Source: an uncultured Bacteroidales bacterium
Lineage (GTDB): Bacteria; Bacteroidota; Bacteroidia; Bacteroidales; Bacteroidaceae
Direction of reading: 5' to 3'
DNA: 64,000 nucleotides
Assembly (NCBI GenBank): GCA_902799685.1
Contig: CADCBO010000006.1
Location: forward strand, 1-64,000
Position 1 is the stretch's first letter; each line of letters begins with the position of its first letter. Below are positions 26,908 to 36,968 of this stretch, one piece after another. The notes under the pieces were generated by a model. It ran no database searches and had not been told where the DNA came from. It saw only the letters and a program-made list of their open reading frames with translations. The translations under genes and the position numbers were made by a program.

Positions 26908-28911
26908 TCAACGCACCACAGCCTTCCTCACAGTTCCGTTCCTGTACTTTATTATATGCAATCCCGGAGTGTCATCAAATATTCTTATCCCCGAAATACT
27001 ATAGTGTACAGCCCCATCTGTATTTGGATCTGAATCAATAGTTTCAACAGAATCCACTCCATCTCTAATAACTTCAAGTTCTGTTCCGCATCCAATGAAG
27101 GCCGTCACGGCTATTACAGGATTTCCATCAATCACAACACGTTTCAGACCAGCACAATAAGCAAAAGCATACTCATCTATCAGTTCCACTCCCGCGGGAA
27201 TGATTATCTCGGTAAGACCGGAACATCCATAGAAAGCGCTATGACCTATGGCATATACTCCGAATGGAATCTCTATACTGCCAAGTGAGGAGCAGCCATA
27301 GAACAAAGCGTCAGGTATCTTATCAACACAAGATGGGAGATTTACGCTGCTCAAGCCACTACAAGCGGCAAAACAGCCGTAACCAAGATGCCTGACGCTC
27401 TCTGGTATAGATACCGTCTCAAGTTCCTTACTGCCCATAAAAGCATAGTACTTTATTCCTGTTACGGTATAAATCGTGTCATTGACCGATACTGATTCAG
27501 GAATCACTATATTGCCGTGATAAGGAGTATAAAAAGATGAATCATCCTTTGCATCTTTTGAAATGCTTCTTTTACTTGAACGCGGTTGCTGTCCTCCTGT
27601 TATAGGATCACGTGGAGTAAGAGGTCCGTCAAAGCCAATAATTTTTTTGTGACTATCGCGATTAATGACTCTTGCAGCAACGGATACTCCGCTATCCTGA
27701 ACAGAATAATAGATAGTATCCTTCTCAAGATCCGACTCGTATCCTCCAGTTGATACTAAGTAAAGCGAACTGAAACGAGACCATATCTCTGAAACAACAT
27801 ATGAATCAAACGAACCATCCGGTATGGAAAGCACCGCATTATCATAGGTCGATTTCATGAATGGATTTGAAGTCGTAAGCCAATAATTATAGGATGATTC
27901 GTAGCGATTACCTGCTTTGGGGGGATTATGGTTTTTAAGAACTATTGAGTCTATACTGTAACACTCCATAAAAACAAACTCATATATTACAGGACTGCCT
28001 TCTATCACTATTTTTTGCAGATTTACGCAACCGCAGAATGCATAGACATCTATATATTTGACTTTTTCAGGAATTATAATTGATGTTAGGTTCTCACAAC
28101 CATAGAATAAGCCGTTGTCTATTGTTGTCATCCTGTCACACAGACGTATATACCTCATAGTTTTTGAGCATGTATTGATTACATCACGAGGTGATACATC
28201 TGAATCCCAAAATATGGAATCTATATTTATGCATTCCTGGAAAGCTCCCATTCCAATTTCTGTTACACTTGAAGGAATGCTTAATACAGTAAGACCTTTG
28301 CATCCGCAAAAAGCTTGACTGTATATGCGTTTAACTGTGTTTGGGATGTAAACAGTCTTCAGTTTCTCACAATTCATAAAAGAACAAGGTCCGATAACCG
28401 TCAGATCTTCAGGGAAAGATATGGATTCCAGGCTTGAACAATGTCTGAAAATAGATTCTCCTATGACAGATAGCGAATAAGGCAGTGTTACCTTTTTAAG
28501 GTTCGAGCAACTACAGAAAGCATAAGAGCCTATGTGCAATACAGAATTTGGAATGAATACACTATCCAAGTTACTGCATCCTTTAAAAGCTGCAACATCT
28601 ATTCCTGTTACATTATAGACAGTACCATTATACTTGACTGTCTCAGGAATTGTTATCATTCCGTGATATGAAGTGTTTATTACTATCTCATTAGGTTCCC
28701 TTAAGGGTTTTGAAGCATATAAATATCTTTCGGCAGAAACATATACACCATTATCCTGAATCGTGTAGAATATGCTGTCAACCTGAAAGTCGTAAACATA
28801 ACCCTTGGTATATGTGATTCCGTTATACACCTCGGATGTTATAACTCTGGCAGACAAACTGACAGGCAGAAACAACAACAATTGTAATATCAAACGATAA
28901 TAGCTTCTCAT
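26908..28911 (-). CDS. BspA-like leucine-rich repeat surface protein
   Basis: A 667-residue secreted protein with a signal peptide (RLILQLLLFLPVSLSA). I start it at ATG 28911; the longer frame begins with a TTG inside the promoter. It has two blocks of Treponema/BspA-type LRR_5 repeats (about 105-330 and 480-610), with units such as IPNSVLHIGSYAFCSCSNLK. A non-repeat linker of about 150 residues separates them. The end YSISGIRIFDDTPGLHIIKY plus a basic tail resembles the C-terminal sorting tails of Bacteroidales secreted proteins. BspA proteins bind host or bacterial surfaces. It is the first gene of a probable operon with the TPR protein. Confidence 0.8.
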   Translation of the reverse strand: MRSYYRLILQLLLFLPVSLSARVITSEVYNGITYTKGYVYDFQVDSIFYTIQDNGVYVSAERYLYASKPLREPNEIVINTSYHGMITIPETVKYNGTVYNVTGIDVAAFKGCSNLDSVFIPNSVLHIGSYAFCSCSNLKKVTLPYSLSVIGESIFRHCSSLESISFPEDLTVIGPCSFMNCEKLKTVYIPNTVKRIYSQAFCGCKGLTVLSIPSSVTEIGMGAFQECINIDSIFWDSDVSPRDVINTCSKTMRYIRLCDRMTTIDNGLFYGCENLTSIIIPEKVKYIDVYAFCGCVNLQKIVIEGSPVIYEFVFMECYSIDSIVLKNHNPPKAGNRYESSYNYWLTTSNPFMKSTYDNAVLSIPDGSFDSYVVSEIWSRFSSLYLVSTGGYESDLEKDTIYYSVQDSGVSVAARVINRDSHKKIIGFDGPLTPRDPITGGQQPRSSKRSISKDAKDDSSFYTPYHGNIVIPESVSVNDTIYTVTGIKYYAFMGSKELETVSIPESVRHLGYGCFAACSGLSSVNLPSCVDKIPDALFYGCSSLGSIEIPFGVYAIGHSAFYGCSGLTEIIIPAGVELIDEYAFAYCAGLKRVVIDGNPVIAVTAFIGCGTELEVIRDGVDSVETIDSDPNTDGAVHYSISGIRIFDDTPGLHIIKYRNGTVRKAVVR

Positions 28912-28938
28912 AACTCTAATCAGGCTTTTCACATGGGT

Positions 28939-28946
28939 CAAATTTA
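28939..28946 (-). promoter_or_regulatory. Candidate -7 element for the BspA-like operon
   Basis: The minus strand reads TAAATTTG, a perfect TAnnTTTG, 28 bp before the chosen start at 28911. This also supports that start, since the longer frame would begin inside this box. Confidence 0.45.
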
Positions 28947-29055
28947 GGCTTTTCTTATTCTTATTTGTGTGCTATTTTGTGCTATTTCACCTTATCCGGA
29001 AAAAAAACAAAAATATCTGGTTAGTTAGAGAAAAATATTTCCCCAGTTAGGCAGC

Positions 29056-29084
29056 AAAAAAAAGGCCCCGATATTTCAGGGACC
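29056..29084 (-). terminator. Rho-independent terminator after the secA operon
   Basis: On the minus strand a GGTCCC ... GGGGCC hairpin is followed by a run of eight T. It lies about 27 bp after the stop of the 147-residue gene. The rest of the 199-bp gap (28912-29110) is AT-rich and holds the BspA promoter. Confidence 0.75.
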
Positions 29085-29110
29085 ATTATGCATAAAACCA
29101 GCTACATTTT

Positions 29111-29554
29111 CTATTCTGAAAGGAGGTCTTTAAGGAATTTGTCAAGTTCCTCATCGAGACCTTGCATAAGGCTTTGGCTGAGCAGGGTGTTGTCCTCGTC
29201 AAAGAGCATCAGCTCGGCCACGGTCTCGCGGTCATCATCAACCAGTACAAACGAGAACGGCTTCCAGATGGCAAGGTTTTCCAACGGCTGCACCTGGTCA
29301 ATATCCTTAAGGATACGGCGCAGAGCCTTTTCCATAACCTCATAGAAATTCTCTTCAGGAATTTCAACCAGATCCGAAAGTCTGGTGGTGGCCAGATCGC
29401 GGTCATCATCACTTACGGTCACTTCGCCCGTTTCGCGTATGGGCATGATATGGATATCCGTTACAACCGACTGTTCTTTCGGACCACGGAACTCTTTCAA
29501 GACATCGTTAATGAGTGTCTTGATTTCCTGAAATGATGATTCGCTCAATCTCAT
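29111..29554 (-). CDS. Conserved acidic protein downstream of secA
   Basis: A 147-residue cytosolic protein, strongly acidic, with no signal peptide or membrane segment. I recognise no named domain. It has a helical start (SFQEIKTLINDVLKEF), a central beta-rich part with several Asp-rich turns (SDDDRD, VDDDRE, FDEDN) and a helical acidic end. It is 21 bp downstream of secA on the same strand and shares its terminator, so it is probably made with SecA. The function is unknown; a link to secretion is only suggested by position. Confidence 0.65.
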   Translation of the reverse strand: MRLSESSFQEIKTLINDVLKEFRGPKEQSVVTDIHIMPIRETGEVTVSDDDRDLATTRLSDLVEIPEENFYEVMEKALRRILKDIDQVQPLENLAIWKPFSFVLVDDDRETVAELMLFDEDNTLLSQSLMQGLDEELDKFLKDLLSE

Positions 29555-29575
29555 AGCTGTATGTTTTTTTGATTT

Positions 29576-32500
29576 TTACAGACCTTGGCCGTGGCAGTTC
29601 TTGAACTTCTTGCCGCTTCCGCACGGACACGGGTCGTTGCGGCCCGGAGTCTTGTCGGCACGGATAGGTTCACGCACCTGCTGACGGGTGTCGCGGGCAG
29701 CTGCAGCACGCTGGTTGGGGTCAGACATGTCGGTGCGGTTCTCGGTATATTGACGGCGCTGCTGACGGTTCTGGGCCGGTGCTTCGCGCACACGCTCCGG
29801 ATCGGGCTCCGGAATCTGACCACGCATCAGGATAGATACGGTCTGGTCATTCATCTTGTTGACCATATTGTCAAACAGCGTTACAGACTCCAGTTTGAAT
29901 ATAAGCAGCGGGTCTTTCTGCTCGTAACTGGCGTTCTGAACGGAGTGCTTCAACTCATCCAGTTCACGCAGGTTCTCCTTCCAGCACTCATCGATGGTGT
30001 GCAGAAGTATGGCCTTCTGGAATGATGTGACAACAGTCTTACCTTCACTGTCGTATGCCTCCTTGAGGTTGCACGGAATCTGATATACGCGGCGTCCGTC
30101 AGTGATTGGAATCAGTATGTTCTCATAGCGGTCTCCCTGCTCCTCGAACACCTTCTTAATAACAGGATTCACTATCTGCGCCATACGCTCGCACTTACGC
30201 TTGAAATTGTCCATGGCGGCGTTGAACAGACGCTCCGGCATTTCATCGGGCTTTATTTTGTCATATTCACTCTCTGAGAACGGAAGCTCTGTGGCCAGTA
30301 CGCGGAACACCTCCATCTGAAGGCTCTCATAATCGGCGCAGTTCTCGGCTATGACTGAGCAACGGTCCCATATCATATTGGCTATATCCATGCCTATGCG
30401 TTCGCCTATCAGTGCATGACGACGCTTCTCATAGATTACTGTACGCTGCTTGTTCATAACATCATCGTACTCAAGCAGGCGCTTACGGATACCAAAGTGA
30501 TTCTCCTCAACCTTCTTCTGTGCCTGTTCAATGCGCTTGGTGATGAAGCTGTTCTCAATCATCTCATCCTCCTGCAGGCCAAGCTTGTCCATGAGCGGAG
30601 CTATGCGCTCTGATCCGAACAGACGCATCAGGTTATCCTCTAGTGAGATAAAGAATACCGATGAACCCGGATCACCCTGACGGCCTGCACGACCACGCAG
30701 CTGACGGTCAACACGGCGGCTCTCATGACGCTCCGTACCAACTATGGCCAGACCGCCTGCGGCACGGACTTCGGGCGACAGCTTGATATCGGTACCACGA
30801 CCAGCCATATTGGTGGCTATGGTGACTATGCTCTTCTGGCCTGCCTTGGCCACTATATCGGCCTCCTTCTGGTGCAGTTTGGCGTTCAGCACGTTATGCT
30901 CAATCTTACGCATGGTAAGCATTCGGCTCAACTGCTCGCTTATCTCGACCGATGTGGTACCTACCAGTACCGGACGGCCCTCGCCTACCAGCTTGACTAT
31001 CTCCTCGATTACAGCCTTGTACTTCTCGCGCTTGGTCTTGTAAATGCGGTCATTCTGGTCTATACGCGCAATGGGTTTGTTGGTGGGAATTACCACCACA
31101 TCCAGCTTATAGATATCCCAGAACTCACCTGCCTCAGTCTCGGCTGTACCGGTCATACCAGCCAGCTTGTGGTACATACGGAAGTAGTTCTGAAGGGTGA
31201 TGGTGGCAAAAGTCTGGGTGGCGGCCTCAATGTTGACGCGCTCCTTGGCCTCGACAGCCTGGTGCAGTCCGTCGCTCCAGCGGCGGCCCTCCATGATACG
31301 GCCGGTCTGCTCATCGACAATCTTAACCTTGCCGTCCTCGGTCACTATATAATCAACATCGCGCTCAAACATGCAGTAGGCCTTGAGCAGCTGGTTGATG
31401 GTATGTATGCGCTCACTCTTTACGGCGTAGTTGGTAAGCAGCTCATCCTTCTTGGCCAGACGCTCCTCCTGAGTGAGGTCAGTCTCATTCTCAAGCTCAG
31501 AAAGCTGACTTGCTATATCGGGCATTACAAAGAACTCCGGATCTTTGTTGGTACCGCTTATCAGCTCAACGCCCTTATCGGTCAGATCTACGCTGTTAAG
31601 TTTTTCATCTATCACAAAGTACAGCGGCTCAACAGCCTCGGGCATACGCTTGTTCTGCTGCTCCATATATATCTCCTCGGTCTTCTGCATACCCACCTTC
31701 ATGCCCGGCTCACTCAGGAACTTGATAAGAGCCTTGTTCTTGGGCAGAGCCTTGAAGCTGCGGAAGAGAGAGAGGAAACCTTCGGCCACCTCTTCCTGAT
31801 TCTCGGAGTGCACCTTCTTGCGGGCATCGGCCAGATACTGTGTGGCCAGACGCTTCTGAGCCTCAAACAGTTGCTCCACCTGGGGGCGCAACTGCTCAAA
31901 CTGCTGGTCATCGCCCTTGGGTACGGGACCCGATATGATAAGAGGTGTACGGGCATCATCAATAAGCACCGAGTCAACCTCATCAACGATAGCATAATTA
32001 TGTCCGCGCTGCACCAGTTCATTGGGATGCCCGGCCATATTGTCACGCAGGTAGTCAAAACCGAACTCGTTGTTGGTACCGAATGTGATATCGGCACGAT
32101 AAGCGTTGCGGCGGGCCTCGGAGTTAGGCTGATGCTTGTCAATGCAATCCACAGAGAGCCCATGGAACATATAGAGCGGACCCATCCACTCAGCATCACG
32201 CTTGGCCAGGTAGTCATTCACCGTAACCACGTGTACACCGTTGCCAGTCAGTGCGTTAAGGAATACCGGCAGGGTTGCCACAAGGGTCTTACCTTCACCG
32301 GTAGCCATCTCGGCAATCTTACCTTTATGCAGAACCACGCCACCAAACAGCTGCACGTCATAGTGAATCATGTTCCATACGGTATCATTACCGCCGGCCA
32401 CCCAGTGCTGCTGCCACAGGGCCTTGTCACCGTCTATGACAACAAAGTCATGAGTAGCAGCCAGGTCACGGTCAAAATCGGTTGCCGTTACCTCAACCTG

Positions 32501-32875
32501 CTCATTCTCCGTAAAGCGGCGGGCTGTCTCCTTTACTATTGCGAATACATCGGGAAGGACCTCATCAAGAACCACCTCATAGCGGTCCAGCACCTCCTTT
32601 TCCAGCTTGTCTATCTGGTTGAACAGGGGCTCACGGTCCTCCAATTCGGTCTGCTCTACCTTAGCCTTAAGCTCCTCTATACGTTTCTTTTCAGGTATGA
32701 CAAAATCGCGCACCTTCTGCTTAATCTGCTGTGTTGCGGCGCGCAGCTCATCATTGGAAAGTTTCTCATACTTAGGATAAGCTGCCTTGATTTTCTCCAC
32801 CCACGGCTGAATCTCCTTGATATCACGGGTCTGCTTGTTACCGAACAGCTTACCTATAAATTCATTAAATCCCAT
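29576..32875 (-). CDS. secA: Preprotein translocase ATPase SecA
   Basis: A 1099-residue SecA, long as usual in Bacteroidetes. It pushes unfolded preproteins through SecYEG using ATP. Walker A is [15 protein letters not shown] (about 189-203), the DEAD-like motif is [17 protein letters not shown], and the second ATPase half contains [12 protein letters not shown] and a [12 protein letters not shown] motif. The scaffold and wing domains and a variable acidic linker follow. The C-terminal SEC-C zinc site is [18 protein letters not shown] start at ATG 32875 ([13 protein letters not shown]); the frame is open further upstream but runs into the promoter. Confidence 0.98.
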   Translation of the reverse strand: MGFNEFIGKLFGNKQTRDIKEIQPWVEKIKAAYPKYEKLSNDELRAATQQIKQKVRDFVIPEKKRIEELKAKVEQTELEDREPLFNQIDKLEKEVLDRYEVVLDEVLPDVFAIVKETARRFTENEQVEVTATDFDRDLAATHDFVVIDGDKALWQQHWVAGGNDTVWNMIHYDVQLFGGVVLHKGKIAEMATGEGKTLVATLPVFLNALTGNGVHVVTVNDYLAKRDAEWMGPLYMFHGLSVDCIDKHQPNSEARRNAYRADITFGTNNEFGFDYLRDNMAGHPNELVQRGHNYAIVDEVDSVLIDDARTPLIISGPVPKGDDQQFEQLRPQVEQLFEAQKRLATQYLADARKKVHSENQEEVAEGFLSLFRSFKALPKNKALIKFLSEPGMKVGMQKTEEIYMEQQNKRMPEAVEPLYFVIDEKLNSVDLTDKGVELISGTNKDPEFFVMPDIASQLSELENETDLTQEERLAKKDELLTNYAVKSERIHTINQLLKAYCMFERDVDYIVTEDGKVKIVDEQTGRIMEGRRWSDGLHQAVEAKERVNIEAATQTFATITLQNYFRMYHKLAGMTGTAETEAGEFWDIYKLDVVVIPTNKPIARIDQNDRIYKTKREKYKAVIEEIVKLVGEGRPVLVGTTSVEISEQLSRMLTMRKIEHNVLNAKLHQKEADIVAKAGQKSIVTIATNMAGRGTDIKLSPEVRAAGGLAIVGTERHESRRVDRQLRGRAGRQGDPGSSVFFISLEDNLMRLFGSERIAPLMDKLGLQEDEMIENSFITKRIEQAQKKVEENHFGIRKRLLEYDDVMNKQRTVIYEKRRHALIGERIGMDIANMIWDRCSVIAENCADYESLQMEVFRVLATELPFSESEYDKIKPDEMPERLFNAAMDNFKRKCERMAQIVNPVIKKVFEEQGDRYENILIPITDGRRVYQIPCNLKEAYDSEGKTVVTSFQKAILLHTIDECWKENLRELDELKHSVQNASYEQKDPLLIFKLESVTLFDNMVNKMNDQTVSILMRGQIPEPDPERVREAPAQNRQQRRQYTENRTDMSDPNQRAAAARDTRQQVREPIRADKTPGRNDPCPCGSGKKFKNCHGQGL

Positions 32876-32935
32876 TATGCGGTTGCTATATTTGTTACTA
32901 CTGCTAAAACAGCACGCAAATTCCGTGCCGAAATG

Positions 32936-32943
32936 CAAAAATA
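32936..32943 (-). promoter_or_regulatory. Candidate -7 element for secA
   Basis: The minus strand reads TATTTTTG, a perfect TAnnTTTG, about 60 bp before the secA ATG. No TTTG box at 19 bp was found. Confidence 0.5.
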
Positions 32944-32999
32944 CTTATTTTTCCGTTTTTAACGCCATTTTTGTCACATCATATTGTGATTCTTCCTGC

Positions 33000-33197
33000 A
33001 CAGTAGGAGCAAGATATTCGGGAGCGTCAGTGCAGAGCCGTAAGCGTAGTGCCCCGGAGGATCCGTTAAGAACGACGTTTCGTTTAACGACTTTTAGGCC
33101 CCGAAGGGGACTAAAAAGGAGGCGTTCGACGTTTAGGGTCCGTAAGGGCACGAAGTAGGCTCGGAACGTCGTCTCCCGAATATCTTGCTCCTACTGT
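33000..33197. repeat. 198-nt inverted-repeat element between secA and ilvD
   Basis: Perfect 25-nt arms (33000-33024 and 33173-33197; ACAGTAGGAGCAAGATATTC...) enclose a GC-rich interior that continues the stem imperfectly. The interior carries an apical hairpin TTTTAG-G-CCCC-GAA-GGGG-A-CTAAAA (33092-33116) and a side stem CGTTAA ... TTAACG. It can fold as a long branched hairpin. The arms differ from both other repeat families in the window. It occupies much of the 481-bp gap 32876-33356; the rest holds the secA and ilvD promoters. Confidence 0.75.
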
Positions 33198-33266
33198 CTG
33201 AAAAAGCCAGACATATTTAAAGAGCCCCCTCAACTGTTTTTATTAGCATAACTTTGCATAAAAACA

Positions 33267-33297
33267 TTTGAGAAGATAATAATAAGGTATATCTTTG
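33267..33297 (+). promoter_or_regulatory. Promoter of the ilvDBNC operon
   Basis: TTTG at 33267-33270, 19 bp, then TATCTTTG at 33290-33297 matches both boxes and the spacing of the Bacteroidetes promoter. A second possible -7 box, TAACTTTG, is at 33249-33256. The leader to ilvD is about 50 nt. Confidence 0.75.
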
Positions 33298-33315
33298 CAG
33301 TTCAATTACGCTGGA

Positions 33316-33351
33316 ATGGCTGATAATGAATATATATACAGAAAAGATTGA
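33316..33351 (+). other. Possible 11-codon leader ORF before ilvD
   Basis: An ATG-started frame of 11 codons ([11 protein letters not shown], then TGA) ends 5 nt before the ilvD ATG. It is not rich in Ile, Val or Leu, so it does not look like a classical attenuation peptide. It could couple translation to ilvD or be chance. Confidence 0.25.
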
Positions 33352-33356
33352 ATATT

Positions 33357-35159
33357 ATGAAGATTCCATTGAGAAGTGACCAGTGTACGGTGGGTCGCCG
33401 CATGGCGGGAGCTCGCGCACTGTGGGTTGCCAACGGCATGAAGAAGGAGCAGATGGGCAAGCCCATCATAGCCATTGCAAACTCTTTCACGCAGTTTGTG
33501 CCGGGTCACGTACATCTTCATGAGGCCGGTCAGATAATAAAGAAGGAGATTGAGCGCCTGGGCTGCTTTGCTGCCGAATTCAACACCATTGCCGTTGATG
33601 ACGGCATTGCAATGGGCCACGACGGAATGCTCTACTCACTGCCTTCACGCGATATAATTGCCGACAGCGTTGAGTATATGGTAAACGCCCACAAGGCCGA
33701 TGCCCTGGTCTGCATAAGCAACTGCGACAAGATCACTCCGGGTATGCTTATGGCCACCATGCGCCTTAACATCCCCACCGTATTCGTAAGCGGTGGCCCC
33801 ATGGAGGCCGGAGAGTTGGGAGGTGCTCATCTGGACCTTATAGACGCCATGATTAAATCGGCCGATGACAGCGTATCGGATGCCGACGTAGAGGCTATTG
33901 AGCGCTCTGCCTGCCCCGGTTGCGGATGCTGCTCGGGTATGTTCACCGCCAACTCCATGAACTGCCTTACTGAGGTTCTTGGTCTGGCTCTGCCCGGTAA
34001 CGGCACCATTCTGGCTACACACAAGAACCGCGTCCAGCTGATGAAGGATGCCGCTGCACTCATAGTAAAGAACGCATTCAAGTACTATCAGGATGGTGAT
34101 GAAAGCGTACTGCCTCTGAGCATAGCCAAGAAGAAGAACTTTGAGAACGCCATGAACCTTGACATAGCCATGGGCGGATCCACAAATACAATACTGCACC
34201 TTCTGGCTGTAGCCTATGAGGCCGGTGTGGACTTTAAGATGGACGATATAGACCGTCTGTCACGCCACGTTCCCTGCCTCTGCAAGGTAGCACCCAACAC
34301 CCAGAAGTATCACGTTCAGGATGTAGGCCGCGCAGGCGGTGTACTGGGTATCCTGGCCGAGCTTGCCAAAGGCGGACTGCTGCATACCGATGCCATGAAC
34401 GTGACCGGTATGTCATACGGACAGTTGATTGAAAAGTACAGCATACTCAAGGAGAACATTGACCCCGAGGCCAAGTGCATATACTCAACCGCTCCCGCAC
34501 GCAAGTTCAGCAACGAACTTGGCTCACAGGACTGCACATACAGCACTCTTGACACCGACCGCGCAGAGGGTTGCATCCGTGACCTGCAGCACGCCTACAC
34601 CAAGGACGGCGGTCTGGCCATACTTAAGGGTAACATTGCAGTTGACGGCTGTGTGGTAAAGACCGCAGGTGTTGATGAGAGCATATGGAAGTTCTCAGGT
34701 CCAGCCAAGGTATTTGACTCACAGGAGGATGCAGTGGACGGCATACTGGGCGGCAAGGTTGTAGCCGGCGATGTGGTGGTAATCACACATGAGGGCCCCA
34801 AGGGTGGTCCCGGAATGCAGGAGATGCTCTATCCCACCTCTTATATCAAGTCACGCCACCTGGGTAAGGCCTGCGCACTGATCACCGACGGCCGTTTCAG
34901 CGGCGGCACATCGGGCCTTAGCATCGGCCACATATCACCCGAGGCTGCCAACGGCGGTGCCATAGGAAAGGTTGTTGACGGCGACATTATTGATATAGAC
35001 ATACCCGCACGCAGCATCAACGTACGCCTGAGCGATGCCGAACTGGCAGCACGTCCCATGCGTCCGCTCACCCGCAAGCGCGTGGTAGCCAAGAGCCTCA
35101 AGGCTTACGCCAACATGGTAAGTTCGGCCGATAAGGGTGGCGTTAGGATTATTGATTAA
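33357..35159 (+). CDS. ilvD: Dihydroxy-acid dehydratase
   Basis: A 600-residue IlvD/Edd family dehydratase. It turns dihydroxy-isovalerate and dihydroxy-methylvalerate into the keto acids of valine and isoleucine. The iron-sulfur cysteines are visible in [12 protein letters not shown] and [19 protein letters not shown]. The C-terminal region has [20 protein letters not shown], typical for the family. I start at ATG 33357 ([12 protein letters not shown]); an in-frame TTG nine bases earlier is less likely. It is the first gene of the ilvD-B-N-C operon, and ilvB follows after 8 bp. Confidence 0.97.
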   Translation: MKIPLRSDQCTVGRRMAGARALWVANGMKKEQMGKPIIAIANSFTQFVPGHVHLHEAGQIIKKEIERLGCFAAEFNTIAVDDGIAMGHDGMLYSLPSRDIIADSVEYMVNAHKADALVCISNCDKITPGMLMATMRLNIPTVFVSGGPMEAGELGGAHLDLIDAMIKSADDSVSDADVEAIERSACPGCGCCSGMFTANSMNCLTEVLGLALPGNGTILATHKNRVQLMKDAAALIVKNAFKYYQDGDESVLPLSIAKKKNFENAMNLDIAMGGSTNTILHLLAVAYEAGVDFKMDDIDRLSRHVPCLCKVAPNTQKYHVQDVGRAGGVLGILAELAKGGLLHTDAMNVTGMSYGQLIEKYSILKENIDPEAKCIYSTAPARKFSNELGSQDCTYSTLDTDRAEGCIRDLQHAYTKDGGLAILKGNIAVDGCVVKTAGVDESIWKFSGPAKVFDSQEDAVDGILGGKVVAGDVVVITHEGPKGGPGMQEMLYPTSYIKSRHLGKACALITDGRFSGGTSGLSIGHISPEAANGGAIGKVVDGDIIDIDIPARSINVRLSDAELAARPMRPLTRKRVVAKSLKAYANMVSSADKGGVRIID

Positions 35160-35167
35160 GTAAGATT

Positions 35168-36868
35168 ATGAGTAATATGATAACAGGAGCCGAGGCGATG
35201 CTCCGCGCATTGCTTGCCGAGGATGTGAATACGGTTTTTGCATACCCCGGAGGTTCTATTATAAAGGTATTCGATGCCCTGTATGACCACCAGACAGACC
35301 TTAAGCAGATTCTGGTACGTCATGAGCAGGGTGCCACGCACGCGGCACAGGGTTACGCACGCGTATCGGGCCGAACCGGTGTGGCCATAGTTACCAGCGG
35401 TCCCGGTGCCACCAACACCATTACCGGCATAAGCGATGCCATGCTGGACAGCACACCCATCGTAGTGATTGCCGGCCAGGTTGGAACTGATGCCCTGGGT
35501 ACCGATGCTTTCCAGGAGATTGACCTGGTGGGCGTTACACAGCCTATCACCAAGTGGAGCTATCAGATTCGCCGCGCCGAGGATATTCCGTGGGCAGTGG
35601 CACGCGCATTCTATATTGCAGGCTCAGGACGTCCGGGCCCCGTGGTGCTTGACTTTACCAAGACCGCCCAGATGCAGCAGATAGACTTTAAGCCCGCCAA
35701 AATAGATTATGTTCGCAGTTATATCCCCGCTCCCGATCCCATTGAGAGCCAGATAAATGATGCCGTACAGCTTATTGACAGTGCTAAGAAACCTCTGGTT
35801 CTGGTTGGACACGGAGTTGAACTGGGCAATGCCGAGAAGGAACTGGCAGCATTCATAGAGAAGGGCAACCTGCCCGCAGCACGTACGCTGCTGGGACTCT
35901 CTGCCCTACCCAGTGACCACCCGCTCAACATGGGTATGCTGGGAATGCACGGCAACCTGGCCCCCAACGTTAAGACCAATGAATGTGATGTACTGATAGC
36001 TGTCGGCATGCGTTTTGATGACCGCGTAACCGGCACACTTGACACATACGCCAAGCAGGCCAAGATAATACACCTGGACATAGACAAGTCAGAGTTCGGC
36101 AAGAACGTAAAACCCGATGTAACGGTATTGGGTGATTGCCGCCTTACCCTAAAGCTCATTACCGAGCGTATGAAAAAGGCTGACCATAAGGAGTGGATTG
36201 AGAGTTTCAAGCCGCTTGACAAGGAGGAGTATGATAAGGTGATAGATATAGCCATCAATCCCAAGCAGGGACCGCTCAAGATGGGCGAGATCGTGACTGA
36301 GGTAAGCCGTCAGTCTCCAGCCGATTCTGTCCTTGTAACTGATGTAGGTCTGAACCAGATGTTTGCATCACGTTATTTCAGGTACCGTTCACCGCGCAGC
36401 ATAGTGACATCGGGCGGACTGGGAACAATGGGATTCTGCATGCCGGCCGCTATAGGCTCTACATTCGGAGCACCTGAGCGCATGGTTCTGGCATTCTTCG
36501 GTGACGGAGGTTTCCAGATGAACATACAGGAGCTGGGCACCATAATGGAGAATCAGGCTCCAGTCAAGATGATCCTTATGAACAATACCTATCTGGGTAA
36601 CGTACGCCAGTGGCAGCAGATGATGTTTGAAGGCCGATACTCATGCACCCACATGATGAACCCCGACTACAGCAAGATAGCATCGGCCTACGGAATACCC
36701 TATATCCTGGTTACAGACCGTAAGCAGTTGCAGGATGCCGTAAAGCAGATGATCAGTGCCAAAGGCCCGTTCCTGCTTGAAGCTGCTGTTATGGACGAGG
36801 AAAACGTGATGCCTATGATCAAACCGGGCAGTCCGGTGGATGAAATGATTTTTCAAATTGATAATTGA
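35168..36868 (+). CDS. ilvB: Acetolactate synthase, large (catalytic) subunit
   Basis: A 566-residue thiamine-diphosphate enzyme condensing pyruvate with pyruvate or 2-ketobutyrate. The N-terminal PYR domain has the catalytic glutamate in LVRHEQGATHAAQGYARVSG. The middle domain has GMLGMHGN, and the C-terminal domain has the ThDP motif FFGDGGFQMNIQELGTIMEN. Its last codons and stop (FQIDN then TGA, 36854-36868) lie inside a hairpin repeat element, so the repeat has probably rewritten the C terminus. The small regulatory subunit gene follows after that element. Confidence 0.97.
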   Translation: MSNMITGAEAMLRALLAEDVNTVFAYPGGSIIKVFDALYDHQTDLKQILVRHEQGATHAAQGYARVSGRTGVAIVTSGPGATNTITGISDAMLDSTPIVVIAGQVGTDALGTDAFQEIDLVGVTQPITKWSYQIRRAEDIPWAVARAFYIAGSGRPGPVVLDFTKTAQMQQIDFKPAKIDYVRSYIPAPDPIESQINDAVQLIDSAKKPLVLVGHGVELGNAEKELAAFIEKGNLPAARTLLGLSALPSDHPLNMGMLGMHGNLAPNVKTNECDVLIAVGMRFDDRVTGTLDTYAKQAKIIHLDIDKSEFGKNVKPDVTVLGDCRLTLKLITERMKKADHKEWIESFKPLDKEEYDKVIDIAINPKQGPLKMGEIVTEVSRQSPADSVLVTDVGLNQMFASRYFRYRSPRSIVTSGGLGTMGFCMPAAIGSTFGAPERMVLAFFGDGGFQMNIQELGTIMENQAPVKMILMNNTYLGNVRQWQQMMFEGRYSCTHMMNPDYSKIASAYGIPYILVTDRKQLQDAVKQMISAKGPFLLEAAVMDEENVMPMIKPGSPVDEMIFQIDN

Positions 36869-36957
36869 AAATTGAAAATTGAGAATTGCCATACGGTGCG
36901 TTACTTACGCAGGTTCTAAGTATTAATTCTCAATTCTCAATTCTAAATTCTCAATTA
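36855..36957. repeat. AATTGAGAATTG hairpin repeat, copy B
   Basis: The left arm (36855-36887) and right arm (36924-36957) are built of GAAAATT/GAGAATT units and their complements. The core (about 36888-36922) reads GCCATACGGTGCGTTACTTACGCAGGTT, nearly the same as copy A on its minus strand. It separates ilvB from ilvN within one operon. It supplies the ilvB stop codon at 36866-36868. Confidence 0.85.
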
Positions 36958-36968
36958 AAAACAACAAT

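Noticed and set aside
17645-28911. Prophage or integrative element
   Set aside because: No integrase, transposase, phage structural gene, tRNA attachment site or direct terminal repeats were seen; only composition and gene content set the block apart.
30725-32962. A 745-codon open frame on the plus strand, opposite secA
   Set aside because: It lies wholly antisense to an unmistakable secA, has low-complexity Leu/His/Gln-rich content typical of a reverse-frame shadow, and matches no family.
33000-33197. tmRNA, RNase P RNA or riboswitch
   Set aside because: No tRNA-like end, no tag frame and no conserved aptamer motif that I recognise; the perfect arms fit a repeat element better.
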